Below, in pieces: positions 22,901 to 33,115 of a DNA stretch of 64,000 nt. The notes below the pieces were generated by a model. That model worked only from the letters and a program-made list of their open reading frames with translations. It was not told the DNA's origin and made no database searches. Source of the DNA: Membranipora membranacea (lineage: Eukaryota > Bryozoa > Gymnolaemata > Cheilostomatida > Membraniporidae). Location: NCBI GenBank assembly GCA_914767715.1, contig OU612072.1, positions 14,632,001 through 14,696,000 on the forward strand, given 5' to 3'. Numbering within the stretch: position 1 is the stretch's first letter; each line of letters starts with the position of its first letter. The translations under genes were made by a program, and so were the position numbers.

Positions 22901-25900
22901 CAAGTGGTAAAAACTTAGCCAGCAATTTTGAAGGGCTCTTGGTTAGGTTAGCCAGATCAGTTTGGTGGGTTATTAAATTGTACACATCACCAATATAAGA
23001 TTTACCAGGTATAATGGGAGTTGTACTTGAAACATCATCAACTTTCGTTCCGTGTTCTATAAGGATCAAATCATAATTTTTCAATCGGTTAGAATCAGCA
23101 AACAAGCCACACTAGAGAACAACAAACAATCAACAAACTCACGAGGACCAGTAGTACTATTTGTTGTAGAAGATGTTGTATCAGTTTGGACGGATGAACT
23201 AGAGGTTGTGATAGTGGGTGACCTAGTATCATTTGAGGTAACAGATGATGTTGAGGTACTTGTAGATGTTACAGTAGATGTCTTAGTAGTGGTGGTGGTT
23301 GTTGACTCACTTGTTGTGGTAGGAAGGGTCGTTGTTGTTGTTGTTGTTGTTGTATAATCTCTTTCAACTGCAAATAAAATACCTTGCGATATTACAACTC
23401 GGTGTAACTGTAATTGTTATTGCAATTATCATAACTGTATTCTTGCAATGGCGATGCCGTACTTCTTGAGTGTTTGGAAGGAATGTCTGAAAAACATGCC
23501 TGAAGTTCTTGAGAAAACACCCGGCAGGACTACATGTCTACTCCAATGGCTACAAATGACAGCAGTTTGAACACTTTACTTGATAATAGTATTTTGAGAC
23601 CTTGTTTGGAAGTGACAATTCCACTGAAGGTACAAATCTTTATCATCAAGGTGTGCATGTAGTCAGAAGTCATCTAACTTCAAGTACTTTTGATATATTT
23701 ATAAATTTATGAACACAAATTTATTTTTAGGTGAAAATTAGCTGTGATTGGCTGTTGAGAGGTTTTCTAAGCCGTGCAATCAAGATGAAAAATCTTCTCT
23801 GCATGTTCACTATAAAACTGTTAAAAACCTCATTTCAATAAACTACAATGTATCTGTATATGGCACAACACAAGGAGGTCAGCAAGTTCTACTTGTTACA
23901 AGGTCAACAATGAGGGTAGCCATGTGTTGGCACTGATTGGCTGCTTGGAGGGAGAGAACCAACGGCAGGCTAGCCTGTCTTGGCAGGCTTTGTTCGATCC
24001 GAACAAAGCTTGTCAAGACAGGCTAATGCCAGACCTAATGATACTTTCCGAGTACTACCTAATGATATATTATAGAGAATGTGAACGTGATTCAGTTTTA
24101 CCTTCACTATATCTCAGAAGGTACTTTCAGTGACCTGGCATTGGCTCTCTTACACCAAATAGATCAGAGCCGACACATTGGCTAATCATGAGCCTTGATC
24201 ATACACTTAGCTTTGCATACACCGAGTAATTTAAGTCATAGCATATTATATTATTTTTACAAATGGTTTCTTACCGTATCTGAAACTTCCATCAAGACGC
24301 TCAAATATCAGTATATGACTGTCATTAATCCACATGGCGTCAGATATTGACTGAAATGTACAGCTGTTAACATCATCTTGTACAGCTGTTGTGTTCCTAA
24401 CACAATCAGTCACTTGAAGAATCGGGGCTGAAATAACATAACAATAACAATGCTAAATGATTTCGTAGCTAGGTTTCTTGCAGGCCTAGGCAGTCAAGGT
24501 ATTTTGCTTGAGCATGTACATGTGGTGATAACCTTTTTCACTTTGAAGACTTGGCATAACTACCTCCCAGAGGAATTACATAGTTGACATATACTAATTT
24601 ATGGGCACAACAAGTTTATATTAAGGAAAGAAACAAAGCCCTCTCAAAAAACTTTTTAATTTGATCACTCCTTTCTAACGCAGACTTGAACTTGTTATTT
24701 GATACATACTACTTGTGTTTGTCCCATCGTCCTGGGTATGCAAGAAGAAAATCAAGTCAAGCTCTGTGTCAGCAATAAGTAGCGTGTAACCGTCAGGGGA
24801 GAACTCTAATCTAGCATTAGTTTGACCAAGCGCTGGATAGGCTTGATCATTGTATCGTGCCGTGCTGTCAATAGCGGGCATACCCGAAGCACTGTAAAAA
24901 TAATATTTATGATCACAGTACTGAAAAACTTGTCCCTGTAAAACATTTTCCCAAAAATGCACCGTTATGTTCTAGAAGTCCAAGTTATATGAACTTAATT
25001 GCAAAACGAAACAAAACATATAAAATTTTTTCCCTTACACGCAATCCCTGGTCAACTCATGAAATCTACAAAACACAGTCACTAACAGTGGCACTGGACT
25101 GGAACTGGAACATTGGAACTTGTCTAATTTCAAGATAAATAAATGCTGATTTCAAATGGTGCTGATCTGTTTCTGCATAGTTAGGTTTGGCGGGAGCTTA
25201 CAGGACTTTAAGGAGGGGGCGAGATCATCCTGCAGATAACGGGACCCTTCGCATTTCTTTGCAAAGGTTTGCTTGATCATCTGCTGGTATGACTTCCATT
25301 CAAACTGCTAGATCTGAATCGATCAGTTACATATGTATTGGATTGATTCGCAAATGATGTAAACAGATTTTAGATACATACAGCTAATACCTAAGAAATC
25401 TAACTAAAATGGAATTTTAAGCACAATTTTCTAAATGGATTACCTGAGAAATCTGAACAAGTTGTTATTGTAAGTCACTGTACCACTTTGAGCATCTACG
25501 GATGTCAGATCATAGTAGTTTACACCTAAAACATAAATAAAGTATATTTAAACATATTATACCAGTTACAGTCATGAGTGGAATTGTGGAATATAAAATC
25601 ATATTCCACGGGATTAAATTCTTTTAATGGAGAAGAATTATTAACGTAACCCAGTCTGGGCAGGTTGTCTGGGGTGGGTGGAGGCCAAGGCTAAACGCAA
25701 CCTATCAATGAAAACCTTCAACATTGGGCCTGATCTAAAATGATCTGATCTGATAGGCTATTCCTATAGAACGACTAAGCAAAGGCCTGGGAAATAGTTG
25801 TCTTTATGTAACTGCAAGCAGAAAAACATTCAGTGTCAATGATTTGGAGATTTCTGAAATGCTACTAGGGACTGTTCAAATATCCTCTAGCCCTTCTTAT

Positions 25901-28900
25901 GTCAATGATGATAATGCTGTTCCAGATACAGAGTTCAATGGCAAGGTCATACCAAATTGTAATATTGATAATACATCAACATATTAGTTTACGTCATAGA
26001 GTTATCAAGCTCACCCTCTGATACTTTTTGCCAGAGTATTTGATTATTAGCTGGAGAAGGAGCTCGGATAATTTGTTGCACGGAGTCAGATACTGTATGA
26101 GACATATCTACTATGTCGATCAGTAGTCTCCCCTGTTTTGTAGTCTGATCATAGACATAGACTCCCTGAAACACAGATAGGAAGTTGAAGCACAGAACTA
26201 TATCTACTTAACATATTGGGTACGCTAAAAATGTTTTCTCATGAAGTTAAGGCAGAGTTAGAATAGTGATAAATTAAAATGATGTTCATGCATTCTGATT
26301 TACAGTACTGTGTCAGGAAATATGATACCAACAACACTGATTGACGCAACATGTATGATGTATAATTTTTGGATTAACATTCTGTATAATTGCGAGTTAC
26401 CTCCTCTTAATCAATGCATATAACTGAGGTCACAGGCTAACTTAGCCGAGTATCTAAACTTACCAAGTTGACAATGGCGAAAACCCACATATTTTTGTCT
26501 TCGTAAAATGTCATACCAAATATGAGTCTCTGATCAAATGTTGCGGCAGAATCGAGGTCCAAAGTTCCATTTCCGCACACACCTGTAATATAACATGATG
26601 TAACATGTGAATCGGCAAATTAGTTGTCTCCTCTTGACATTAACAATATTATGGCCTGATGACGTACTGCAATAACTCACTGACAGACATCTACTAGGAC
26701 TCTACATAGGGTTTTAAGTTTTGTCATTTTAAACATTTGTTAGTGCAGTTGAGGACAGCACTAATTGTGAAGCTCTAACATTTTGAAATTATTACCTCTA
26801 TAACGTATTCCCATCACGCGGTTACTACTTTCAAAGAAAGAAAAAAATACCCACCTGACAAGCCTACTATTACGGTGTAAGAAAAGCTAACTGGTCTTAC
26901 CAATTTCAGTTGTGACGTGTTGAGCTGATATATTGATCTTCCTTGCGCATGACTTGTCATCGACAAAATAGATCACATCTGAATTTTTAGCTTGGTAAAT
27001 ATGCTCCGGTGTTTTAATCTGAGCACTTGTTCCGATTCCATCCCAATTGTGGTTAGCTACGGGTCTTGTCGCGCTCACATCTCCATATATAACTGTAAAA
27101 GAGAAAACAATAAAGTCTTATCTATGAATAAGTTTAGAGGTGCTAAAGGTAGTGAAAAGTTAAATATCGAAACTAGCTTATCAACAATGATAGCATGAAC
27201 AATATCACAGTGATGATAACAGTAGCTTATTTTATATTGATAATTTCTTCCCATATAGACACATACAGTGAAAAGTTACTAAAACAATTTATAGATCAAG
27301 TTTGATCCATTTTTCCCCATTGGAATTGCCCCCCCCCCCCTCTACTGACACGCCAAAGGAAAAAAAGGCGTTTCAGTAGAGGGGGAGGGGGGTGGAAATT
27401 CCAATGGGGGAGAAATGGGTCAAACTTGATCTAATCAATTTATACGTGTTCAACCATTTCGTGCAAGGTCACTGAATTTTACTCTACATATATCAACAAT
27501 CAAGATGTACACTGTACATTGTTTTCCGGTAAAACAGATCAATACCTCAATTGTCCATTGTTATTTCGTTATAACATACCGAGGTTGAGATAAAAGCAAG
27601 TTATAAGTTACCGTTTGCTGGTGCCGTTAGATCAGACAAAGATATGGTGCCGATTCCTCCCGATTTACCAAGGGAACTTGGAGAGCAGATTGAGATTAAC
27701 AATTCCTCTTTCGATCCGTTGTTAAACTGGAATTATTAAACCATCAAAATTTAAAGTGTTTAACAATGAAAATGTTAATGGTTTCTATAGTCTAAGCGAT
27801 CGGACAACTGCGAGTGGGAGGTCACGGCATTACATTATCAAACACTAATTTTACAGAGATAAAAAATAGATAATATAATGCCACTAACTCGCTCTTGCAG
27901 CCGACTGGGCACCAAGACTATGATTTTTGATGAGATCCTAGTTATGGCAAGACACGAGAACTTGGGAGGACTAGGCTAATGATGCATTATGGGAAGTTCT
28001 GGGTTAACCATCTAGCATTACTTGAGGCTAACTGGGAGTTGTGTTTCCTTCAGTTGTTAATTCCAGACGTCTTCGCCTAGCACAGCACTCAGTTAGCGGT
28101 TTGAGATCAGCATTATGGAATGATAATTTGTCACTATAAAGCTTTGTTGCCGCTACGATAGGTACCCAAAATATGTGGCGGGAGCAAGATTGTGGCTGAA
28201 GTTCTATAGGGCCTTTATACTTATGGGCCAAAAAATATTTGCAACCGAAATTCTATATAGGGAATACTAAGTGGCTGATATATTATATGGGCAACATGTT
28301 TTGGGGCCGGCATGCACTGGAAGCCAGAACCCGTGATGAGCGCTGACGGCATAGAGAAAACTTCTAGCTGTTACATACCTGCATGGAACCTATACAGACA
28401 TACTCAGAGTTGACACCGGGTACCAGATCACCACCGCTCACCAGCTCCAGATTTGTCAGGTTTATAAAGTACTGACCACGCGCTAGTGTTACTCTGAAAG
28501 AATGAAGCATTAAATCGTTATTTAAAAATCACTCTATCCCACCAGTGATCAGTTGACGCAAGCCATGGGATGGGGGTGCTAGTAAGTTGGGTGTTGACAT
28601 TGGAGGAATATAACCTAACATGAGTGATACTCTGAAAGGGTGAATGATTTACTTGAAAGCTTTAAATTACCAACCAAGTGACTTGGTTGATTAAAGTTCA
28701 TTAAAATCAGGTGTCTTCTAACAGGCCACATCCTGAGGCACAGCGAAGAGATATCAGTTGCCTAAAGGGAAAGGCTGCAATCTCTGCACCATTTTGCTCT
28801 CAGTTTGTAGGCAGGTCCGGGCATGCCAGGGGACAACCAAACCCTAGTTGTCAATGGGATGCAGAGGAATTCGAAACTACGACCATCAACATTTGCATGC

Positions 28901-31900
28901 TGAAGGACTCACGCTCAAACCAACCGAGCCTTCGACTTATACACAATATGCGATGGGATCAGACAATTCCATAGCTGGAGATGGTAGCTCAAGTTTGGAA
29001 ATTAGAGAAAAAAGCGAGAAAGATTTGTCATATTAATAGAACCTCAAAAACAGGATAAAAAAGGTAGATATATATATATATATATATAAATTATATATAT
29101 ACTTTATTATTGCCGATCAAAGTCAATGACAAATAAAGACCATGCATAAATAAATAAATAAATAAAAACAAAGCAGTCAGGTGTATTTATGAAAAATATC
29201 TTTGTCTATTAATGCTGTCCTAATTATAGAACGGTGATTTCGGGCTTCCAAGAATATTTTACACGGATGATTCTCATATTCTTTAACCTTTGCAATATAT
29301 CGAAAACAAAGAAGCTCAAGATGTGTTTTTAGCTCTTCGAGCTTTAGTAAAGAAAGTCTCTCTTCATAGTCTTCCTCATATGGAATCATAATTCTGGTGC
29401 AGAGCTTTTGAAATCTCTCCAGTTTATCCTTATCATTTTGGGTGGTGTGTTGGAACCAGCACGGGGCTGCATGTTATGAAACCGATAAAATTCTAGCTTT
29501 GTAAAATAATATCAGTGAATGAGATCTCACACCAGCTTTTCTTAGCTTTATAAGACCATGCAGAGAATGTTTTGTTTTATCAATGATATGGTCTACATGG
29601 GAGTGAAACTTCAGGTGCTCATCACATATCACACCAAGGAGCCTCACATTTGGGGTATTTCAGAGTGATTGATGTTATAGGTGTCAATGGTGAGTGTTTT
29701 TTGCAAAGTGAAGTTTATGGAGAGATTTTTGTTCACATTCAACAGCAGAAAGGTATCAGTGCAGTACTGAGAGGTGTAATCGAGTGCTCTTTGAATGTGG
29801 TTGTCGCTGATGCTCACAGTTGCTTCATGAGCAGTAGATATTTTAGATGAGCAGTAGATGAGATAGTAGATATACGAAAGGTAGATGTTTTGTGTTGAAG
29901 TAGTCGGACTGTGCGGGTAGAACCGTAATGATTAAATCAAAACTCTGACCGATATATTCAGATAGTTCTAAGCGTTGCCTGGGACAGTAAAACATAAAAT
30001 AAACGTGGCCGTTATTGGACCAAGCGCAATCAGATCCTTGTCTTGAAGTGTGTAAAGCAAGACTCTTGAGTGTTTTTATACATAAATCAGAGACTGTTAT
30101 TGTTTTTCGTGATATGAATACCAAAGTCACTGGCAAAGCCCAATCTTTTCAACACTACCATTTTGATGACTCAACCTGAAGCATGAAGAATTGCGTTTTC
30201 TATTTCTGATGAGGTTTTTGCAACATTTTGTGCCATTCAAAGTCAAAATAAAATAGCAGGGTTTCAACTGGGATGACTTTATATTAAAGTAGAAGATGGC
30301 TCAGTTGGTTAGAGAGCTGCCATTCAGCACACTGTTGTGAGGCATTGGTTCAAATATTGGATTCTTGCACACAGTCCTCTGATTACTAGGCATATTTGCT
30401 GCCACATGCTGCTCTGACTTATCCCCTACCTGAAAAACTTTCCTCAGTAACTACGAACTGGCCACTAACACACAGTATGTTTGGTTGTGCTTTCTTGAAA
30501 ATTTGACAAGAGAGTGACAAGGTCACAAGACCAGCTGACTTTGACCAGTCATATTTAACTGAATAAAATAATCAAGTTTGTTTGTTTGTTTTAAAATAAA
30601 TCCAAGTGTAACAAACTGGTTGTCTCACCTAGTAAGCAGACCTACAGTCCATGAAAACTTTTTAAGGCCATCCTGAGAGCCTACCTGGGTCTTATGGAAT
30701 TAACATTTACATCAATAACTTCATAATTTAAAGCATGAGATTCATATAAAGCTTTGTCTCATTATACAGAAGAGGTATACACCATAGGGTGATGGGGGCT
30801 GGAACAATCAACCTTGAAAGCTCCTCCGAGGGGATTCAAATTCACAACTCCTGTGGCACCAATCGCCTGGCAGTGATTGGCAAGCGCTAACCAATTGCGC
30901 CATCTTGCCATCCCAAAAGAGAACGGGGCGATGGAGATAATTAGCATGCCTGCTTTTACTACTCAGAGTTGTGTTCTCTCGTCCCATAGCACAGTCCACT
31001 CCACCATCGACATCCTATGGAACACAGCCACGTGTTATGGTATTTGGCCTTACAAGGCGCATTGCTGGGTCCCACATGAAGCTTAGTCTCTCTTCACCAG
31101 TGGGTCATGTCAAAAGACTAATCTAACTCTAAGATAAGAGAACACCAGCCATTTGCTTTGCTGTTAGCTGTCCAAAATACCCTCTGGGATATTGTGTTAT
31201 AACAGCTTCCTTATTTTGATAGCTTATGAATAAGCAATCTTTTATCAACCTTACATAATCAATACGGTTGCCTAGGAACCCATAGCAACAAAGATAAGAG
31301 TGCGCTGGTACTGAACGAGGAAGTTTTGAAGTGCTCAGTTCTAAGGCTAAATCTCTCTGTATAACAAACCCAAACAGAGCTAAGGTTTCAGAATAAAAGA
31401 GACCTGAATCAAAAAGGAAAAGGTTTTAAGTAAATGTAAACATGTTTTCCAATGCTGAGAGCTAGCCTGAGACTGTAAACAGTTATATTTTTAGAAGCAA
31501 TGATTAGGATTGAACTTGAGACCCGGTCACTTTCTTTAAAGCATTGTGAGTACAGTTTTTTAACCGTTTTGGTCTGCTATTGAAACTCTGAACAACAGGC
31601 ACAACCCCCTGCTTGTTCTTCCTGGTAAGTGCTCAGTTCTAAGGCTAAATCTCTCTTTATAACAAACCCAAACAGAGCTAAGGTTTCAGAATAAAAGAGA
31701 ACTGAATCAAAAGGGAAAGGTTTTTAAAGTAAATGTAAACATGTTTTCCAATGCTGAGAGCTAGCCTGAGACTGCCAACAGTTATATTTTTAGAAGCAAT
31801 GATTAGGATTGAACTTGAGACCCGGTCACTTTCTTTAAAGCATTGTGAGTACAGTTTTTTAACCGTTTTGGTCTGCTATTGAAACTCTGAACAACAGGCA

Positions 31901-33115
31901 CAACCCCCTGCTTGTTCTTCCTGGTAAGTGCTCAGTTCTAAGGCTAAATCTCTCTTTATAACAAACCCAAACAGAGCTAAGGTTTCAGAATAAAAGAGAA
32001 CTGAATCAAAAGGGAAAGGTTTTTAAAGTAAATGTAAACATGTTTTCCAATGCTGAGAGCTAGCCTGAGACTGCCAACAGTTATATTTTTAGAAGCAATG
32101 ATTAGGATTGAACTTGAGGCCCGGTCACTTTGTGAGTACAGTTTTTTAACCGTTTTGTTCTGCTATTGAAACTCTGAACAACAGACACAACCCCCTGCCT
32201 GTTCTTCCCGGTAATAAATTTCATCGAAAGAGGGAAAGAAGAAGTAGGCAAAACTTGAACAAGGAAATGTCAAGCGATCTGTTGGGACGAAGATCCTTGT
32301 GGTTGTGTTGTGTACCTCGCCCTTTGACCAGAAATCCATGCTGGAGCATTACCACCCTACCCTTTTTGTAAATAACTTTGTCTATCGCAACCCGAATGAA
32401 ATTTTAGCTCTTATAATATGATAATGATGTCTGTTTGGCTTACATGGGCTCACACTGTTTTATTAAGTACCTGGCTAATCACGGCACTACGCTTGTACAT
32501 CCCTCTAACAAAAATTATTGTACTTTACCAACCAACAAGGTTAGTCTATCTATAACATAATCGATTATATTAGTAAATACCTGGTATTCAATTATATTGA
32601 TTGATTAGCCTTGTCATGGCCTGTGCATTTTTTGGCAGATGTTGGGTGAAAATTTTTAGTTTGGATAGTATTTCCTGGACGGTATAGCAGAACTCAAGCT
32701 ATCTTGGTGACAGTAAGAAAAGTTACCGCAACTCATAGGTTTGTTCACTAGATCAGTTGCAATGTCTTTTATTACTAGGACTATCCCAGAATGCAATTCT
32801 CTGGTCTTCCCAGACACATCAGATCTCTCTGAAATCCCTAGTTCAATTGCATTGTGGGAAGGTTGTTAACTTGCCTGTTAGCCTACTTTCAGTTACACAC
32901 AGTTAGTCAGGTAACTCGATAACATTGATCAGGGAGAATGGAATTTATTCCCAAGCATTGATGATGAAAGCCCAGGCCGGGAGGTGCAAGAGGCTTGGGG
33001 GGGGGGGGCTCAGACTAAACCTAAAACCTGACTTCCTAGGTAAATTCACCTCAAGTGAGTATCATACTTACAGCGTATAAAGAAGTAGGATGATGTACTG
33101 TTTAGACTTCGCCAT
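16932..33115 (-). CDS. NHL-type propeller membrane protein with Thr/Ser stalk and Lys-rich tail (14 exons, ~733 aa)
   Basis: Exons in order: 33115-33072, 28493-28379, 27726-27612, 27092-26901, 26582-26464, 26165-26015, 25525-25444, 24891-24710, 24427-24275, 23367-23143, 23056-23006, 22665-22519, 20718-20620, 17458-16932. All junctions are GT-AG and in phase. It starts MAKSKQYIILLLYTLVTLA (signal peptide, Kozak-like GCCATGGCG). Residues ~118-170 read VIYFVDDKSCARKINI then VTTEIGVCGNGTLD, the NHL propeller repeat style. LEFSPDGYTLLIADTELDLI (~302-321) is another blade. Residues ~386-525 are a Thr/Ser-rich, mucin-like stalk on three phase-1 exons that could be skipped individually. Hydrophobic segments lie at ~534-559 and ~570-593. 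The tail has repeated K-E-A-K-E-K units. It is probably a cell-surface receptor or adhesion protein. Ligand unknown; the second hydrophobic segment makes topology uncertain. Confidence 0.85.
16996..17080 (-). repeat. In-frame 18-bp tandem repeat coding K-E-A-K-E-K
   Basis: About five copies of an 18-bp unit (on the plus strand, CTCTTTGGCCTCTTTCTT and variants) lie in the last exon of the propeller gene. The unit is a multiple of three, so copy-number change would lengthen or shorten the basic tail without a frameshift. Confidence 0.85.
17590..17660 (+). repeat. G-rich dispersed repeat, copy 1
   Basis: 'tatagtt' is followed by a run of about 14 G, then 'gcgttgggcgggggttaaag' and 'tctgggggcctgagactag'. 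The inverse arrangement occurs at 37152-37215. It lies in the last intron of the propeller gene. Confidence 0.65.
18381..18828. repeat. Fold-back element, arms about 215 bp
   Basis: An almost perfect palindrome. The left arm starts TTAAACCACTGCTG(C)CACAGCTGGGC and the right arm ends with its inverse. The arms meet at GGATCTCAGCTAGAT around a loop of about 18 bp (18598-18613). There are no coding frames. It is a MITE or snap-back element within the last intron of the propeller gene, and it would form a very long hairpin if transcribed. Confidence 0.9.
18905..19680 (+). mobile_element. LINE fragment with mutated RT active site
   Basis: Plus-strand RT remnant, opposite to the host gene. Motif B is INIGVPQGSILAPTLLLVFI followed by N-D-M. 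Motif C reads AYAYAYDT, so the first catalytic Asp of the usual Y-A-D-D is replaced by Tyr. A frameshift near 19300 leads into the thumb region (KKSHYLVFGN ... TTKLLGFTISDSMSFDNHI), which decays after 19569. It is a different sequence from the LINE at 6658. Confidence 0.8.
20288..20480. repeat. Fold-back element, arms about 80 bp
   Basis: The left arm (TGACAGCTAGTTTAAG ... GATAGCTGGTAGTAGCATTTC ...) is inverted in the right arm (GAAATGCTACTACCAGCTATC ... TGACAGCT). The spacer is about 25 bp. No coding content. It lies in the last intron of the propeller gene. Confidence 0.85.
20925..21110. repeat. Fold-back repeat family, copy 1
   Basis: 'attggctgattggagggaga' and 'gagagccaatgccaggtca' occur on one side, and 'tggcctgacatcggctcta' is their inverse on the other. 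The centre contains 'tcactttcactatatctcaa'. A second copy lies at 23920-24185. Confidence 0.65.
22519..22665 (-). other. Exon 12 of the propeller gene: Thr/Ser stalk with ACT-codon run
   Basis: Encodes 48 residues rich in Ser and Thr, ending in seven consecutive Thr codons (ACT) before the donor. Repeated codons make this stretch length-variable. Phase 1 at both ends means the exon can be left out without changing frame. Confidence 0.75.
23143..23367 (-). other. Exon 10 of the propeller gene: long Thr-rich stalk
   Basis: Begins with E-R-D-Y, then a run of eight Thr codons (ACA, one ACG), then alternating Thr/Ser. Composition predicts dense O-glycosylation. It is flanked by phase-1 introns. 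Confidence 0.75.
23920..24185. repeat. Fold-back repeat family, copy 2, with nested palindrome
   Basis: Related to 20925-21110 ('gattggctgcttggagggag', 'tgacctggcattggctctc'). A 55-bp perfect-arm palindrome (23971-24025) lies inside and looks like a later insertion. Confidence 0.65.
23971..24025. repeat. Short palindromic element TAGCCTGTCTT..., copy 1
   Basis: Begins TAGCCTGTCTTGGCAGGC and ends with the near inverse GCTTGTCAAGACAGGCTA. The arms are about 26 bp around a 3-bp centre. Related palindromes lie at 36903 and 59298, with degraded relatives near 43877 and 58298. Confidence 0.85.
27292..27433. repeat. MITE family with TAGATCAAGTTTGAT ends, copy 1
   Basis: Perfect terminal inverted repeats (TAGATCAAGTTTGA ... 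TCAAACTTGATCTA) are followed by a longer imperfect stem (ATTGGAATTGCCCCCC against GGTGGAAATTCCAAT). It lies in intron 3 of the propeller gene. Related copies are at 49510 and 54248. Confidence 0.85.
28705..28830 (+). repeat. Dispersed repeat segment shared with 33180-33290
   Basis: 'ctgcaatctctgcaccattt' and 'tgctctcagtttgtaggc' match, in inverse orientation, 'ctgcaaactgagagcaaatt' and 'ggcgcagatattgcgccctc' near 33225-33262. It is an intronic dispersed repeat with no coding content. Confidence 0.45.
29070..29165. repeat. (TA)n and (AAATA)n/(AATA)n microsatellites
   Basis: A TA run (about 29070-29100) and a run of AAATA/AATAA units (about 29145-29165). The latter abuts the 3' end of the minus-strand LINE fragment that follows and may be its terminal simple repeat. 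Confidence 0.8.
29170..29850 (-). mobile_element. LINE fragment, RT C-terminal part
   Basis: On the minus strand, frames separated by shifts and stops read VRLLGVICDEHLKFHSHVDH, KTKHSLHGLIKLRKAGV, DKDKLERFQKLCTRIM and EERLSLLKLEELKTHLELLC. These are the thumb and C-terminal 'L-G-V-x-x-D-x-x-L-x-F ... H-x-x-x-I' and 'R-L-x-x-L-x-L' landmarks of LINE reverse transcriptases. The polymerase motifs are absent (5' truncated). It sits in intron 1 of the propeller gene, in sense orientation. Confidence 0.75.
30290..30440 (+). mobile_element. tRNA-derived SINE
   Basis: Box A-like TGGCTCAGTTGGTTAGAG at about 30298 and box B-like TTGGTTCAAAT at about 30345, with correct spacing. The head resembles the element at 735. 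It does not fold as a full tRNA. Confidence 0.55.
30768..30925 (-). mobile_element. tRNA-derived SINE (same family as 62505)
   Basis: On the minus strand, box A (TGGCGCAATTGGTTAGCGC) and box B (TTTGAATCC) are followed by a body 'gagctttcaaggttgattg' and 'ttccagcccccatcaccc' ending in 'gtgtatacctcttct'. The element at 62505 has the same order and nearly the same words, so these are two members of one SINE family. Confidence 0.75.
31331..32214. repeat. Three tandem copies of a 298-bp unit
   Basis: Units start at 31331, 31629 and 31928, each beginning GTGCTCAGTTCTAAGGCTAA. Copies 2 and 3 share variants against copy 1 (for example CTGCCAACAG for CTGTAAACAG). Copy 3 lacks about 12 bp (CTTTAAAGCATT). 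It lies in intron 1 of the propeller gene, with no open frame of note. Confidence 0.95.
32784..32859. repeat. Small hairpin, GCATTGTGGGA family
   Basis: TCCCAGAATGCAATTCTCTGG and CCTAGTTCAATTGCATTGTGGGA form imperfect arms about 22 bp long. A related hairpin is at 35322-35415, and a half-site is at 39790. Confidence 0.6.
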
